Assembly (NCBI GenBank): GCA_964605145.1
Contig: CAZSBG010000008.1
Span: forward strand, 33,392-97,391
Direction of reading: 5' to 3'
From: CAZSBG01 sp964605145
GTDB taxonomy: Bacteria; Zhuqueibacterota; Zhuqueibacteria; Thermofontimicrobiales; Thermofontimicrobiaceae
Length of the DNA stretch: 64,000 nucleotides
How positions within the stretch are numbered: the stretch's first letter is position 1; the number at the start of each line of letters is the position of its first letter. A program made the translations under genes and the position numbers. Below are positions 10,901 through 19,136 of the stretch, in pieces. The notes beneath the pieces are model-generated. The model was not told the DNA's origin and ran no database searches. It worked only from the letters and a program-made list of their open reading frames with translations.

Positions 10901-12003
10901 GACTGGCCGGCCCTGAGTTGCGGGCAAACATTCAGTCCGTAAATCCTGATTCACTCAAAGCGCTGAGTGAAATTACCATTGCCGGTGATGTGAATGATAC
11001 AACAAATCAAACAAATGAATTTGATGGCAAAGCATTGTTGAAAGTGTTTGATTCGAAAAAAAATATGGTGTACACCACCAAATTCGGTTCCCAAATCAGG
11101 TATGTCGCCTCGGGAAGAACCATTTTTCGTGGACTGATTCCGGTACAGCAGAATGAATTTGGAGCAACGTTTATCGTTCCAAAGGACATCACCTACGGCG
11201 GGAAGCTGGGAAGAATCAGCCTTTATTTTGCAGATGAAACGATAGAAGGAGTTGGCCATAAGGATTCACTGTTTGTTGGAGGCACATCAGTATTGCAGGA
11301 TGGCGAGGGTCCGCTTGTGAAAATAGGTTTTGTCGGACAGAATTTTGCAGACGGCAATTTGGTTCCCTCCGATGCAATTATGCAAATTGATATTGCGGAC
11401 AGCATCAGCGGGGTGAATATTGCCGGTGATATCGGGCATAATATTACCATGACCGTAGATGACAATGACGCGAATGCCATCAGCCTAACTGACCTGTTCA
11501 ACTACCATGAAGGCAGTTTTAAGGCAGGAAAAATATTGTACGATTTTTCCACATATCAGAATTCCAATACTGAAGAGAATGGCTCCGGATCACAATATGG
11601 ATTGCATCCAGGGGATCATCGTATTGCCATAAAAGCATGGGATAATTTCAATAATTCGACTATTGCAACAGCTTATTTTACAGTGGTTTCCGGCGATGAT
11701 TTAAAACTTAAAAATGTACTTAATTATCCAAATCCGTTTCAATCTTCAACGACGTTTACATTTGTGGTCAGCCAACCCTGCCAGGCCACAATTAAAATTT
11801 TCACTATTGGCGGTCGCCTTATTCAGACGATCGACAATGTTGCCGGTGCAGCCGGCTTAAACCAGGTTTACTGGGATGGAAGAGACCGGGATAATGATGT
11901 TTTGGCCAATGGTGTGTATCTTTATAAGATTGCCGTGTCTGCCACAGAAGGGGGGAAGACACTGAAAGATGAATATGTGGGAAAGCTTGTTATTGCCCAG
12001 TAA
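7972..12003 (+). CDS. Second gingipain-family (C25) peptidase, PorU-like paralogue
   Basis: A 1343-residue protein starting at ATG 7972, where GGAG lies nine bases upstream and a hydrophobic signal (FLLVLLMISSPLIIFGQ) follows. It matches the preceding gene along its length: propeptide, C25 domain with His in FIGHGAPP (about residue 852) and Cys in AATCDFGRFDD (about 887), and a C-terminal FlgD-like domain beginning LNYPNPFQSSTTFTF. The His-Cys spacing of 35 residues is the same in both copies, so both dyads look intact. Tandem PorU-like genes suggest either subunits of one sortase apparatus or division of labour between sortase and protease. No other T9SS gene is in the window. Confidence 0.85.
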   Translation: MKNKIFCRKYIAQFLLVLLMISSPLIIFGQDGIQLLSSDAAGVTLQYTPEIDRIDTMRINNEDYFKIHVSNAALVGEPGQPMLPARILKVGIPLESTPTVQLVSSDFETMQGKVLPSPSMHSENRFRYEPDGQSYRLNEAMPQNAVQQNGTGFIRDQRVFEILVHPVQTKSGLNQITLYKKMIIRVNFHGNGEGSSLTIRKLQDEEFYRNVVVNFEQSRNWLKPKMRKLSRKNSFFQSGEALKISVHREAMYKLTGSDLLSAGVDIGSIDPNTFRLFNNGGRELPQSTVANRADSLIENAIRVYDGGDGIFNDTDYIVFYGKSVNGWEPLSETSPYYQHYLNHYTEFNVYFLTWSGSTQGKRMAGRVSVSEPSLLPTPYTLGLYYKEDEINNYLDSGLHWFGRLMAGTNDEQRYSAYLPNARTSQNTMYFRFQFHTLTYGQHQFNILLNDQLVDVITISSSRLQTNTVSKILSLSASGYNSFKIQYHGDTSESQSYVDWFEIQYEKELVAEDNFLLFHQVDDGPEKYRVTNFTSNLIEVYDITDSENVQYVTNTEIASGTVTFVDTAVGFPRHRFLATTTGAYAIPERMEFIQFADLRNQLAGAEFIIITHEDFYEAVQPLKQHRESRDSISTTIVKISDIFNEFSWGLVDPVAIRDFIKFAYDNWTVTPKYVLLAGDGDYDYKNIMSDLDKNWLPPFQTSELNENANRTMDEWFVLVSGDDYDPDLAIGRFPVQTAEEMQNVVEKIIHYETTPALDMGSTVPLEDWRNIITMVGDDEYHNPGSQNETMHTRDAEYIMENYIPKYFNKDKIYLIEYPAIQNPSISGYMKPAATEALLKRIHDGTLILNFIGHGAPPIWADERVLLESRDMDRILNYGRLPFWVAATCDFGRFDDPMEQGMAEKLFAAKDRGGIAFLTSARLAYATDNTALNRQFFTQLFNGESPSARLGVALIHAKINNYSMTNDQKYHLYGDPTMRLAGPELRANIQSVNPDSLKALSEITIAGDVNDTTNQTNEFDGKALLKVFDSKKNMVYTTKFGSQIRYVASGRTIFRGLIPVQQNEFGATFIVPKDITYGGKLGRISLYFADETIEGVGHKDSLFVGGTSVLQDGEGPLVKIGFVGQNFADGNLVPSDAIMQIDIADSISGVNIAGDIGHNITMTVDDNDANAISLTDLFNYHEGSFKAGKILYDFSTYQNSNTEENGSGSQYGLHPGDHRIAIKAWDNFNNSTIATAYFTVVSGDDLKLKNVLNYPNPFQSSTTFTFVVSQPCQATIKIFTIGGRLIQTIDNVAGAAGLNQVYWDGRDRDNDVLANGVYLYKIAVSATEGGKTLKDEYVGKLVIAQ

Positions 12004-12011
12004 ATAAAAAA

Positions 12012-12033
12012 GGGTTCTCCGTTTGGAGAACCC
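12012..12033. repeat. 9-bp perfect hairpin just after the second C25 gene
   Basis: GGGTTCTCC (12012-12020), loop GTTT, GGAGAACCC (12025-12033). No T-run follows on the plus strand; instead an A-rich run precedes it. It may protect the mRNA 3' end or act with Rho, and as an intrinsic terminator it would only work for minus-strand transcripts. Confidence 0.5.
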
Positions 12034-12353
12034 AAAATCATATTGCGGAACAGCTAATTCGGGTCAAATGCGCTGTTTAGGTTGGATTTTTTTAGGTTCG
12101 GCACCTCCTGCAAATTTTACAATGCGTTAAAATGCGAAAAGATTCCAAATCTATTTGATAACGGCTGGAAAATCGCAAAATACATGCCAATGATTTTCAA
12201 AAGAGATATGCCTGTTCGATTGATTTTAATGCATTATAAAAATAATAAGATAAGCGGTTTAAACGAGACGGTCGAAACTATTTATTTATAAAATAAACTG
12301 TATCATGGTGGAACAGTGGCTTGGCATGAGACACTGTTTAATGGTTGAGGGAA
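12034..12353. other. Spacer before rlmD with no recognised content
   Basis: An open frame of about 69 codons (12082-12291) has no ribosome-binding site and no recognisable features, and is judged non-coding. Confidence 0.4.
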
Positions 12354-13766
12354 ATGAAGAGAAGAGATATCGTTGAATTGGAAATCGAGTCCCTGGCCTT
12401 TGGTGGAAAAGGCGTAGCGCATCTCAATGGCTTTACGGTTTTTGTTGAGCGGGCCTTGCCGGGTCAGAAGGTCAAAGCGCAGATCAGTAAAAAGAAATCG
12501 AATTATGCCGAAGCTTTTGTTGTCGAACGCGTATCGCCATCGCCACTTGAGGTAGAACCGCGCTGCAAATATTTTGGAACCTGTGGCGGTTGTCTGCTGC
12601 AAAACCTGAAATATGAAGAACAATTGCTGCAGAAACAGCGACAGGTAAGGGAAAATCTGGAACACATTGGCGGATTTCGCGGCATTGATGTGTCGCCGAC
12701 CATTCCTTCCCCGGGTGTCTATTTTTATCGAAATAAAATGGAATTTACGTTTGCAGATCATCGCTGGTTGCTGAAAGAAGAGATCGATTCCGGGCAGGAT
12801 ATAAATCGAAATTTCGCTGTTGGGTTACACGTGCCGGGCGCTTACAACAAGGTGCTCGATATTGAACAATGTTATCTGCTTTCGGAACGAGGCAATTTTA
12901 TTTTGAACACAATTCGCGAATTTGCCAGGGATAGTGGTTTGCGGCCGTATACAACAAAAGACCACTCCGGCTACTGGCGTTTTGTAGTGATACGCGAGTC
13001 CAAAAAACTGAACCAGGTAATGGTCAATCTGGTAACGGCTGAGAATAGCCGGGGTGAAAAGAAAGTAGTGGAGCTGGGTAAATTGCTAAATCAGCAATAC
13101 CCGTTCATCACAACCTGTATTCATAATATCAATAAAAAGAAAGCCCAAATCGCCTTTGGAGATGAAGAACGCATTATTTTTGGGCCTGGCTTTATTGAAG
13201 AAAAACTGGGAGAAACACGGTACCGGATTTCTGCAAATTCGTTTTTTCAGACCAATACGTTGCAGGCGGAAACAATGTATCAGCTTATTCGTGAGTGGGG
13301 TCAATTTCGGGAGGATGACGTTGTCTACGACCTGTACTCCGGCGCCGGGGGAATAGCCCTGTACATCGCGCCGGATGTAAAGCGGGTTATCGGATTTGAA
13401 CTGGTTTCCCAGGCAATTGCCGATGCGGGTATAAATTGTGTGTTAAACAATATTGACAATTGCGACTTCATCGAAGGCGATCTCAAAGACCAGCTCACCC
13501 ATTCCACAGAAATCACTGAAAAATATGGTGATCCATCCATGGTCATCATCGATCCTCCCCGTTCCGGGCTCCATCCGAAACTGCCGGAGCGGATTCTTCA
13601 ACTTAATCCGGAGAGAATAATTTATGTGTCCTGCAATCCTGCGACGTTAGCAAGGGATTTAAAATTAATCTGCAATTTGGAATTTCAGCCGGTAAAAGTG
13701 CAGCCCATTGACATGTTTCCCAACACGGCTCATTGTGAGACCGTCGTCTTGCTTGAAAAAGAATGA
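12354..13766 (+). CDS. rlmD: 23S rRNA (uracil-5-)-methyltransferase, RlmD/RumA family
   Basis: A 470-residue protein with an N-terminal TRAM domain (about 1-60), a 4Fe-4S cysteine cluster starting RCKYFGTCGGC, and a C-terminal SAM-dependent methyltransferase core. Visible core motifs are FQTNTLQAE, YDLYSGAGGIALYIA (SAM binding), VIIDPPRSG and the catalytic-loop VSCNPATLARDL. It should methylate a uracil C5 in 23S rRNA (U1939 or U747 type) using SAM. Paralogues RlmC and TrmA share these motifs, so the exact target is inferred. The start may be ATG 12354 or TTG 12345; the purine-rich GAGGGA lies just before the ATG. It converges with lon. Confidence 0.85.
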   Translation: MKRRDIVELEIESLAFGGKGVAHLNGFTVFVERALPGQKVKAQISKKKSNYAEAFVVERVSPSPLEVEPRCKYFGTCGGCLLQNLKYEEQLLQKQRQVRENLEHIGGFRGIDVSPTIPSPGVYFYRNKMEFTFADHRWLLKEEIDSGQDINRNFAVGLHVPGAYNKVLDIEQCYLLSERGNFILNTIREFARDSGLRPYTTKDHSGYWRFVVIRESKKLNQVMVNLVTAENSRGEKKVVELGKLLNQQYPFITTCIHNINKKKAQIAFGDEERIIFGPGFIEEKLGETRYRISANSFFQTNTLQAETMYQLIREWGQFREDDVVYDLYSGAGGIALYIAPDVKRVIGFELVSQAIADAGINCVLNNIDNCDFIEGDLKDQLTHSTEITEKYGDPSMVIIDPPRSGLHPKLPERILQLNPERIIYVSCNPATLARDLKLICNLEFQPVKVQPIDMFPNTAHCETVVLLEKE

Positions 13767-13831
13767 CATTGATTTAAAACTAATGTGAGAAAGATCATTC
13801 CCGGGTCAAATTCAAATATTCAGAATTTTAT

Positions 13832-13885
13832 AAAAAAAAGGGAGTAAAGCAATTTCCTGTTCAAATATAAAATCACTTCACTCCC
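13832..13885 (-). terminator. Terminator of lon (minus strand)
   Basis: GGGAGT (13840-13845) pairs with ACTCCC (13880-13885), extended by AAG/CTT after one mismatch. A run of eight A at 13832-13839 gives the U-tract on the minus strand. The large loop lowers certainty. Confidence 0.5.
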
Positions 13886-13901
13886 AATAAATCAGCTAAC
13901 T

Positions 13902-16283
13902 CTATTTAGCGACGTTCATTTTTGATTTTGCTGCATGTTTTTCGAATGCAATATCCAGCACATCGCTCATTTTTTCAAGGAAATGAAATTTCATTTCTCT
14001 TCGAATCTGTTCCGGAATTTCCACCAAATCCTTTTCATTTTTGGCAGGCAGAAAAACCGTTTTTATACCGGCCCTGTGAGCGGCCAATACTTTCTCCTTG
14101 ATGCCTCCCACTGGCAAAACTGAACCGCGCAGTGTAATTTCACCTGTCATGGCGATGTCGCTTCGAACCCGTCTTCCAGTCAACAATGACACCAGTGAAG
14201 AGAACAGCGTGATACCGGCCGAGGGACCATCCTTGGGAATCGATCCTGCCGGAATGTGGACGTGGACATCATATTTCTCGTGGAAATCGTTCTCAACATC
14301 AAGTTCATCGGCTTTGGATCGGATATAGGACAGCGCAGCCTGAGCGGATTCCTTCATCACGTCACCGAGCTGGCCGGTTAAATTCAATTGTCCCTTTCCC
14401 CGCATCTTGGAGGCTTCGAAGAAAAGAATATCGCCGCCAACCGGTGTCCAGGCCAAACCGATGGCAATACCTGTTTCATTAATTCGTTCCGCTGATTCCT
14501 GGAAGAATTTTTTTGGTCCCAGATAAAGCGATAATTTTTTCTCGGTGATTCTTGTTCTCCTGGCATTTTTCATATTGTTCGACATGGCCACATCTTTGGC
14601 AACTCCACGACACACGCCGGCAATTTGTCGTTCCAGATTACGAACGCCGGCTTCAAGCGTGTATGAATTTATCATCAATTTAATGGCTGATTCCGGAATA
14701 GAAATCAATTTTTTACTTAGCCCATGTTCATCGATCTGTTTGGGGACGAGGAAATTTTTGGCAATTTGAACTTTGTCTTCCTCGACATAGCTCGGAATTT
14801 CAATGATTTCCATGCGATCTTTCAGCGCCGGCGGAATCGGTTCTGTCATATTGGCAGTTGCAATGAACATGACCTTTGAAAGATCAAATGGCACTTCCAG
14901 ATAATGATCGCTGAACGAAAAATTCTGCTCAGGATCAAGCACTTCCAACAGGGCAGAGGAAGGATCGCCGCGGAAATCGCGGCCCAGCTTGTCGATTTCA
15001 TCTAACATGAAAATCGGATTGTTGGATCCTGCTTTCTTGATACCCTGAATAATTCGTCCCGGAAGCGCGCCAATGTAGGTTCTCCTGTGTCCGCGCATTT
15101 CTGCTTCATCGCGGATGCCACCCAGGGACATCCGAATGAAATTTCGCCCCATGGCTTCTGCAATGGATCGTCCCAGTGAGGTTTTCCCGACGCCCGGAGG
15201 CCCGACAAAACAGAGAATTGGCCCTTTCATATCCGGCTTTAATTTTCGAACTGCCAGGTATTCGAGAATACGTTTTTTGACCTTCTCGAGATTATAATGG
15301 TCAGCATCCAGTTTTCGCTGCACGCGCTTTATGTCGAGATTGTCTTTGGTGGTAACAGACCACGGTAATTCCACGAGCCAATCCAGATACGTCCGCGAAA
15401 CAGTGTATTCTGCGGAGGAGGGATGCATTTGTGCAAGCCGATCCAGTTCCTTCTCCGCGACTTTCCGCGCCTCTTTGGGCATCTTTGCCTTTTTAATTTT
15501 CTGCTGGAGCTCGTTTATCTCTGAGGATTCTGCATCATCACCCAGCTCCTTCTGAATAGTCTTCAATTGTTCGCGCAAATACATCTCGCGCTGGGTTTTT
15601 CCGATTTTTGTCTGAATGTCAGACTGAATTTTTTCACCCAACTCCAGCGTTTGCAGCTTTTTATTGATTGAAATATTTGCTTTATTGAGACGCTCGATAA
15701 CATTCAGGGTGCTCAACACATCCTGTTTATCCTTGATTGGAATGTTCGAGAAAGCAACAATCATATCCGCGAGCATCCCGGGTTCCTTGATGTTGGAAAC
15801 CATCACAAGCTGCTCGTAGGTAATTTCCGTGGATAAATCCACAACACGCTTGAAAATTTTTCTTAAGTTGGAGGATAATGCGTCGACCTGTGCGGTATCC
15901 TTTATTTCCTCCTCTTTCAAAGGTTCGAAAATCGCTTTGAAAAACGGAGTTTCCTGGGTGAATGTAATCAGCTTGATTCGATACAAGCCCTGAATTAATA
16001 TCGTCTTGCTTCCATCCGGCATATCGATGGTACGCATTATCTTCGCTGCTGTCCCGATATGAAAAAGATCGTCTGTTGTTGGGTTTTCAATGGTGGATTC
16101 TTTCTGAGATAATATCGCAATAATGTCATCTTCCTTGCCAGATTCACCAACCAGTTTTAGCGATTTTTCCCGCGCGACCGTGATGGGTAAAAGCTGCTGC
16201 GGAAATAGAACTTCATTGCGCAGCGGTATCACCGGCAAAACTGTGGGTATTTTCGAAAATATATCTCTCTTATATTCACTCAT
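13902..16283 (-). CDS. lon: ATP-dependent protease La (Lon)
   Basis: A 793-residue protein with the full Lon layout. The N-terminal LON substrate domain begins PVIPLRNEVLFPQQLLPI. The AAA+ module has Walker A GPPGVGKTSLG and Walker B PIFMLDEIDKLG. The serine-lysine protease domain shows KDGPSAGITLF (catalytic Ser) and VGGIKEKVLAAHRAGIK (catalytic Lys). It degrades misfolded and regulatory proteins in the cytoplasm. The start chosen is ATG 16283, which has AGGGA about seven bases upstream; a longer frame to 16325 lacks a good site. Length and motifs are standard and nothing appears degraded. Confidence 0.95.
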   Translation of the reverse strand: MSEYKRDIFSKIPTVLPVIPLRNEVLFPQQLLPITVAREKSLKLVGESGKEDDIIAILSQKESTIENPTTDDLFHIGTAAKIMRTIDMPDGSKTILIQGLYRIKLITFTQETPFFKAIFEPLKEEEIKDTAQVDALSSNLRKIFKRVVDLSTEITYEQLVMVSNIKEPGMLADMIVAFSNIPIKDKQDVLSTLNVIERLNKANISINKKLQTLELGEKIQSDIQTKIGKTQREMYLREQLKTIQKELGDDAESSEINELQQKIKKAKMPKEARKVAEKELDRLAQMHPSSAEYTVSRTYLDWLVELPWSVTTKDNLDIKRVQRKLDADHYNLEKVKKRILEYLAVRKLKPDMKGPILCFVGPPGVGKTSLGRSIAEAMGRNFIRMSLGGIRDEAEMRGHRRTYIGALPGRIIQGIKKAGSNNPIFMLDEIDKLGRDFRGDPSSALLEVLDPEQNFSFSDHYLEVPFDLSKVMFIATANMTEPIPPALKDRMEIIEIPSYVEEDKVQIAKNFLVPKQIDEHGLSKKLISIPESAIKLMINSYTLEAGVRNLERQIAGVCRGVAKDVAMSNNMKNARRTRITEKKLSLYLGPKKFFQESAERINETGIAIGLAWTPVGGDILFFEASKMRGKGQLNLTGQLGDVMKESAQAALSYIRSKADELDVENDFHEKYDVHVHIPAGSIPKDGPSAGITLFSSLVSLLTGRRVRSDIAMTGEITLRGSVLPVGGIKEKVLAAHRAGIKTVFLPAKNEKDLVEIPEQIRREMKFHFLEKMSDVLDIAFEKHAAKSKMNVAK

Positions 16284-16381
16284 AATGATATCCCTATGTT
16301 TTATGATGTCAGAATCACAATGCAAATGAACCCACTTGCGATCCCTGTTGTCTTCGAATTATTTATCTAAAAATTATATTT

Positions 16382-16551
16382 TTAACCTGAATTATTCACA
16401 AATTTCAATCAAAAGATGTTTAATTTCATGTTATTAATGAATTTAAACAGATATGTGAAATTTAACAAAGTTAGATATACTGAATTCGGAATTAAGCACC
16501 ATTCAGGCTACCTGGATTCCTTAATGCATTACAATGAATAATCCAGGTTAA
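16382..16551 (+). repeat. MITE-like element, family 1, copy A (170 bp)
   Basis: It is bounded by TTAACCTGAATTATTCA and TGAATAATCCAGGTTAA, a nearly perfect 17-bp terminal inverted repeat, and has no ORF. The reverse complement of 50381-50550 aligns along its whole length (about nine in ten bases by eye). It lies about 100 nt upstream of lon. Confidence 0.8.
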
Positions 16552-16699
16552 AACCTTTTCGGTCTGTTTAAGCCTAAATTGGAGAGCATAAATATGCAAA
16601 CGATATGCCATGCCTGATCATGAGGAAATAAAGTCAATAATATTAATATAATAAGACGATTGATGTCAGGACGGAATTCTTATGTAGACTCCTTAAAAA

Positions 16700-16749
16700 T
16701 GTCATGATGTAAGAGTTGCGCCATAATGACATAAATTATCTGTCATGAT
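16700..16749. promoter_or_regulatory. Possible operator: paired TGTCATGAT sites
   Basis: TGTCATGAT occurs at 16700-16708 and 16741-16749, 41 bp apart. An inverted ATGACA at 16726-16731 lies between them. They lie about 95 nt upstream of the NTF2-like gene. The heptamer resembles a Pho half-site but lacks the 11-bp period. The rest of the 16552-16841 spacer shows nothing else. Confidence 0.25.
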
Positions 16750-16841
16750 AGCTGATACAAAACTTGAAATTAAAAAAGAAATTACTTGAATTTTAGTTTT
16801 ATGTAACATATATTTGAAATTAAAAAAAGGATTCCAATGTA

Positions 16842-17291
16842 ATGGAAAAAATATTTGCTTCATTTTTATTAACAGTGGTATTTTTCAATTTCAATTGTGC
16901 GGAGACAGCCAAAAAGAGCGATGAAATAATTCACATTGAAAATTTCATCAGGGAGTATTCCGCAGTATTTGATGCGAAGGATTTCGAAAAATTCTCCATG
17001 TATTGTACCGATGGAATGAAATTTTACACGCTGGATGGCCGGGTTTTTAACAGGGAAACGATGGTGCCCTTTTTGAGTCGAATGATGAAACGATGGCAGA
17101 ATTTGTCTGCGGAAATTGAGGCGCTCGAAACTGAATTCAGCACTGAGGTGGCCTGGGCAAGATACAAACAGGTGATTCATTATACGACCGCTGAAAAAAA
17201 TGGCACCATGCATAATCTGATTTCTGTTGGATTGGTCAAGGAAAATAACGCCTGGAAAATTGGCCATTTTCACATGTCCACGAGCTACTAA
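16842..17291 (+). CDS. Exported SnoaL/DUF4440-like (NTF2-fold) protein
   Basis: A 149-residue protein with a hydrophobic N-terminus ending in a cysteine (FNFNC, Cys19), suggesting a lipoprotein, though the lipobox is non-standard. The rest resembles the NTF2-like fold of DUF4440/SnoaL proteins: a helix-rich IENFIREYSAVFDAKDFEKFSMYCTDG segment, then strands with WARYKQVIHY and a terminal WKIGHFHMSTSY. Such domains bind small ligands and rarely have a predictable activity. An AAGGA lies about 11 bases before the ATG. The substrate is unknown, and neighbours give no clear functional hint. Confidence 0.6.
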   Translation: MEKIFASFLLTVVFFNFNCAETAKKSDEIIHIENFIREYSAVFDAKDFEKFSMYCTDGMKFYTLDGRVFNRETMVPFLSRMMKRWQNLSAEIEALETEFSTEVAWARYKQVIHYTTAEKNGTMHNLISVGLVKENNAWKIGHFHMSTSY

Positions 17292-17480
17292 AATAAGGAA
17301 TGAATAATTTTTCTCGCGCCGGCGACAGGCTGTTGTGTGTTGAGCAAAATCGCTGACAAGAATTATGGTTTTTTTGTCTTGACCGATAATATTTTTTTTT
17401 GTACATTGACATAATGTAATTAACCCACCCATGTTATCCTTTCGATTTTCACACTTTTCCAATAATAACCAGGAGGTAAA

Positions 17481-18995
17481 ATGAATAAAGCCAAATTTAC
17501 TGAAAGTTGCCTCGAATTAATCCGAAGAACATCTGCGTTTCTGCCGCACGACGTGGAACAGGTTATCTCGTTGAGCAGGAAGTTGGAGAAACCCGGGTCC
17601 AAGGCAGATTTTGCGCTGGATCTCGTCATGCAGAATATTGGCCTTGCCAAACGGCGTTCACTGCCAATTTGCCAGGATACCGGCACATTGACATTTTATG
17701 TGACATGTCCGGTGGGTCTGAATCAGATGGAATTGCAGCAGGCGATTGAAGACGCCGTCGTTGAAGCAACAAATAAAGGTTATCTGCGTCAGAATTCTGT
17801 GGACAGCCAGACCGGAAAAAATTCAGGAACGAACCTGGGGCCGGGCAGTCCTGTCTTTAAGTTTTCCCAGACTGAAGGCGATAAACTGGATATCCGGTTG
17901 ATCCAAAAAGGCGGGGGATGCGAAAATATGAGCACGCAGTACAAATTACCCGCTGAATTTAACGGCAAAAAATATGGACGCGATCTTGAGGGCGTGAGAG
18001 CCTGTATATTAGACGGTGTCTATCAGGCGCAGGGAAAAGGCTGCAGTCCAGGATTCCTGGGCGTTTGTATCGGTGGTGACCGCGCGACCGGGTATGCCTG
18101 GGCAAAGCATCAATTGCTCCGCACCATCGATGACGTCAATCCCATTCCGGAATTGGCAGAACTGGAAAGCAAAATTATGGAGGAAGCCAATGACTTGCAG
18201 GTTGGCCCCATGGGATTCGGTGGAAACTTGACGATCGGTTGCTGCAAAATTGGCTTGCGCAATCGCCTGCCGGCGTCTTTCTTCGTGTCCATTGCCTACA
18301 TGTGTTGGGCTTATCGCCGTCGTGGTTTTGTTCTGAATCAGAATGGCGATATTGAAGAATGGCTCTATCAGACCCTGGATGAATTTGAAAAACCGGTTGA
18401 GTTCCCGGAAAAAGCGAACATTCCAACCACCGGCGTTAAAGTGCTGAACACCCCCATCAGCGAGGAAGAAATTCGGTCTCTGAAAGTTGGAGATACAGTT
18501 ATCATCAATGGCACCATGTTCACCGGCCGCGATTCGGTTCACAAATATCTGCATGAAGGCGGCGAACTGGATGTGATCAAAAATAGCGTTATTTATCACT
18601 GCGGGCCTGTAATCCTGAAAGAAAACGGTGAATACAAAACAATGGCCGCAGGTCCGACCACCTCGATTCGGGAGGAACCCTATCAGGGTGATATCATCAA
18701 AAAATTTGGAATCAAAGCCGTGATTGGAAAGGGCGGCATGGGAGCAAAAACCCTTGCTGCATGCAAAGAACACGGCGCTGTTTATTTACACGCTATTGGC
18801 GGGGCAGCTCAAATTTATGCCCAGTGCGTGAAGAAAATTCCAAATGTTTACCTTGAGCAATTTGGCAGCCCTGAAGCTGTTTGGGAATTTCAGGTTGAAG
18901 GATTCCCTGCTGTTGTGACCATGGATTCGCACGGCAATTCATTACACAAGGAAATTGATGAAATATCACATGGAAAATTAAAAGAAAAATTGTAA
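17481..18995 (+). CDS. fumA: Fumarate hydratase, class I (Fe-S), single chain
   Basis: A 504-residue protein combining the alpha and beta parts of the oxygen-sensitive class I fumarase/tartrate dehydratase family. It interconverts fumarate and L-malate in the TCA cycle. Likely 4Fe-4S ligands are the cysteines in LPICQDTGT, KGGGCENMST and TIGCCKIGLRNRLP. The C-terminal beta part contains VGDTVIINGTMFTGRDSVHKY and IKAVIGKGGMGAKTLAACKEHGAVYLHAIGG-type motifs (described in part). An ideal AGGAGG (17471-17476) sits four bases before the ATG. TTGACC and TTGACA hexamers in the 190-nt spacer are possible promoter elements, without convincing -10 boxes. Confidence 0.93.
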   Translation: MNKAKFTESCLELIRRTSAFLPHDVEQVISLSRKLEKPGSKADFALDLVMQNIGLAKRRSLPICQDTGTLTFYVTCPVGLNQMELQQAIEDAVVEATNKGYLRQNSVDSQTGKNSGTNLGPGSPVFKFSQTEGDKLDIRLIQKGGGCENMSTQYKLPAEFNGKKYGRDLEGVRACILDGVYQAQGKGCSPGFLGVCIGGDRATGYAWAKHQLLRTIDDVNPIPELAELESKIMEEANDLQVGPMGFGGNLTIGCCKIGLRNRLPASFFVSIAYMCWAYRRRGFVLNQNGDIEEWLYQTLDEFEKPVEFPEKANIPTTGVKVLNTPISEEEIRSLKVGDTVIINGTMFTGRDSVHKYLHEGGELDVIKNSVIYHCGPVILKENGEYKTMAAGPTTSIREEPYQGDIIKKFGIKAVIGKGGMGAKTLAACKEHGAVYLHAIGGAAQIYAQCVKKIPNVYLEQFGSPEAVWEFQVEGFPAVVTMDSHGNSLHKEIDEISHGKLKEKL

Positions 18996-19136
18996 TAGAA
19001 TTGAAGAAAAATTCGGCAGGGCGATTTTGTATCTCCCGGCCAAAAATATCTCAAGAACGACAACAGGACATGAGAAGAGGAGAGCTCTAAATCACTTCAT
19101 CTGAAAAGAATGAAATTGATCAATCGGAGGGAGAAA

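Noticed and set aside
12012..12033. Intrinsic terminator of the second C25 gene
   Set aside because: A perfect hairpin but no T-run follows on the plus strand; kept only as a hairpin.
12082..12291. 69-codon open frame before rlmD
   Set aside because: No ribosome-binding site, no recognisable domain, AT-rich spacer.
16382..16551. CRISPR array
   Set aside because: Repeats A-D are dispersed, 170 bp and palindromic at the ends, not short regularly spaced repeats. No cas genes.
16699..16750. Pho box upstream of the NTF2-like gene
   Set aside because: TGTCAT half-sites are present but 41 bp apart, not at the 11-bp period of the four accepted sites.
17085..18773. Long open frames antisense to fumarase and other genes
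   Set aside because: Shadows of strongly biased codons in well-supported genes.
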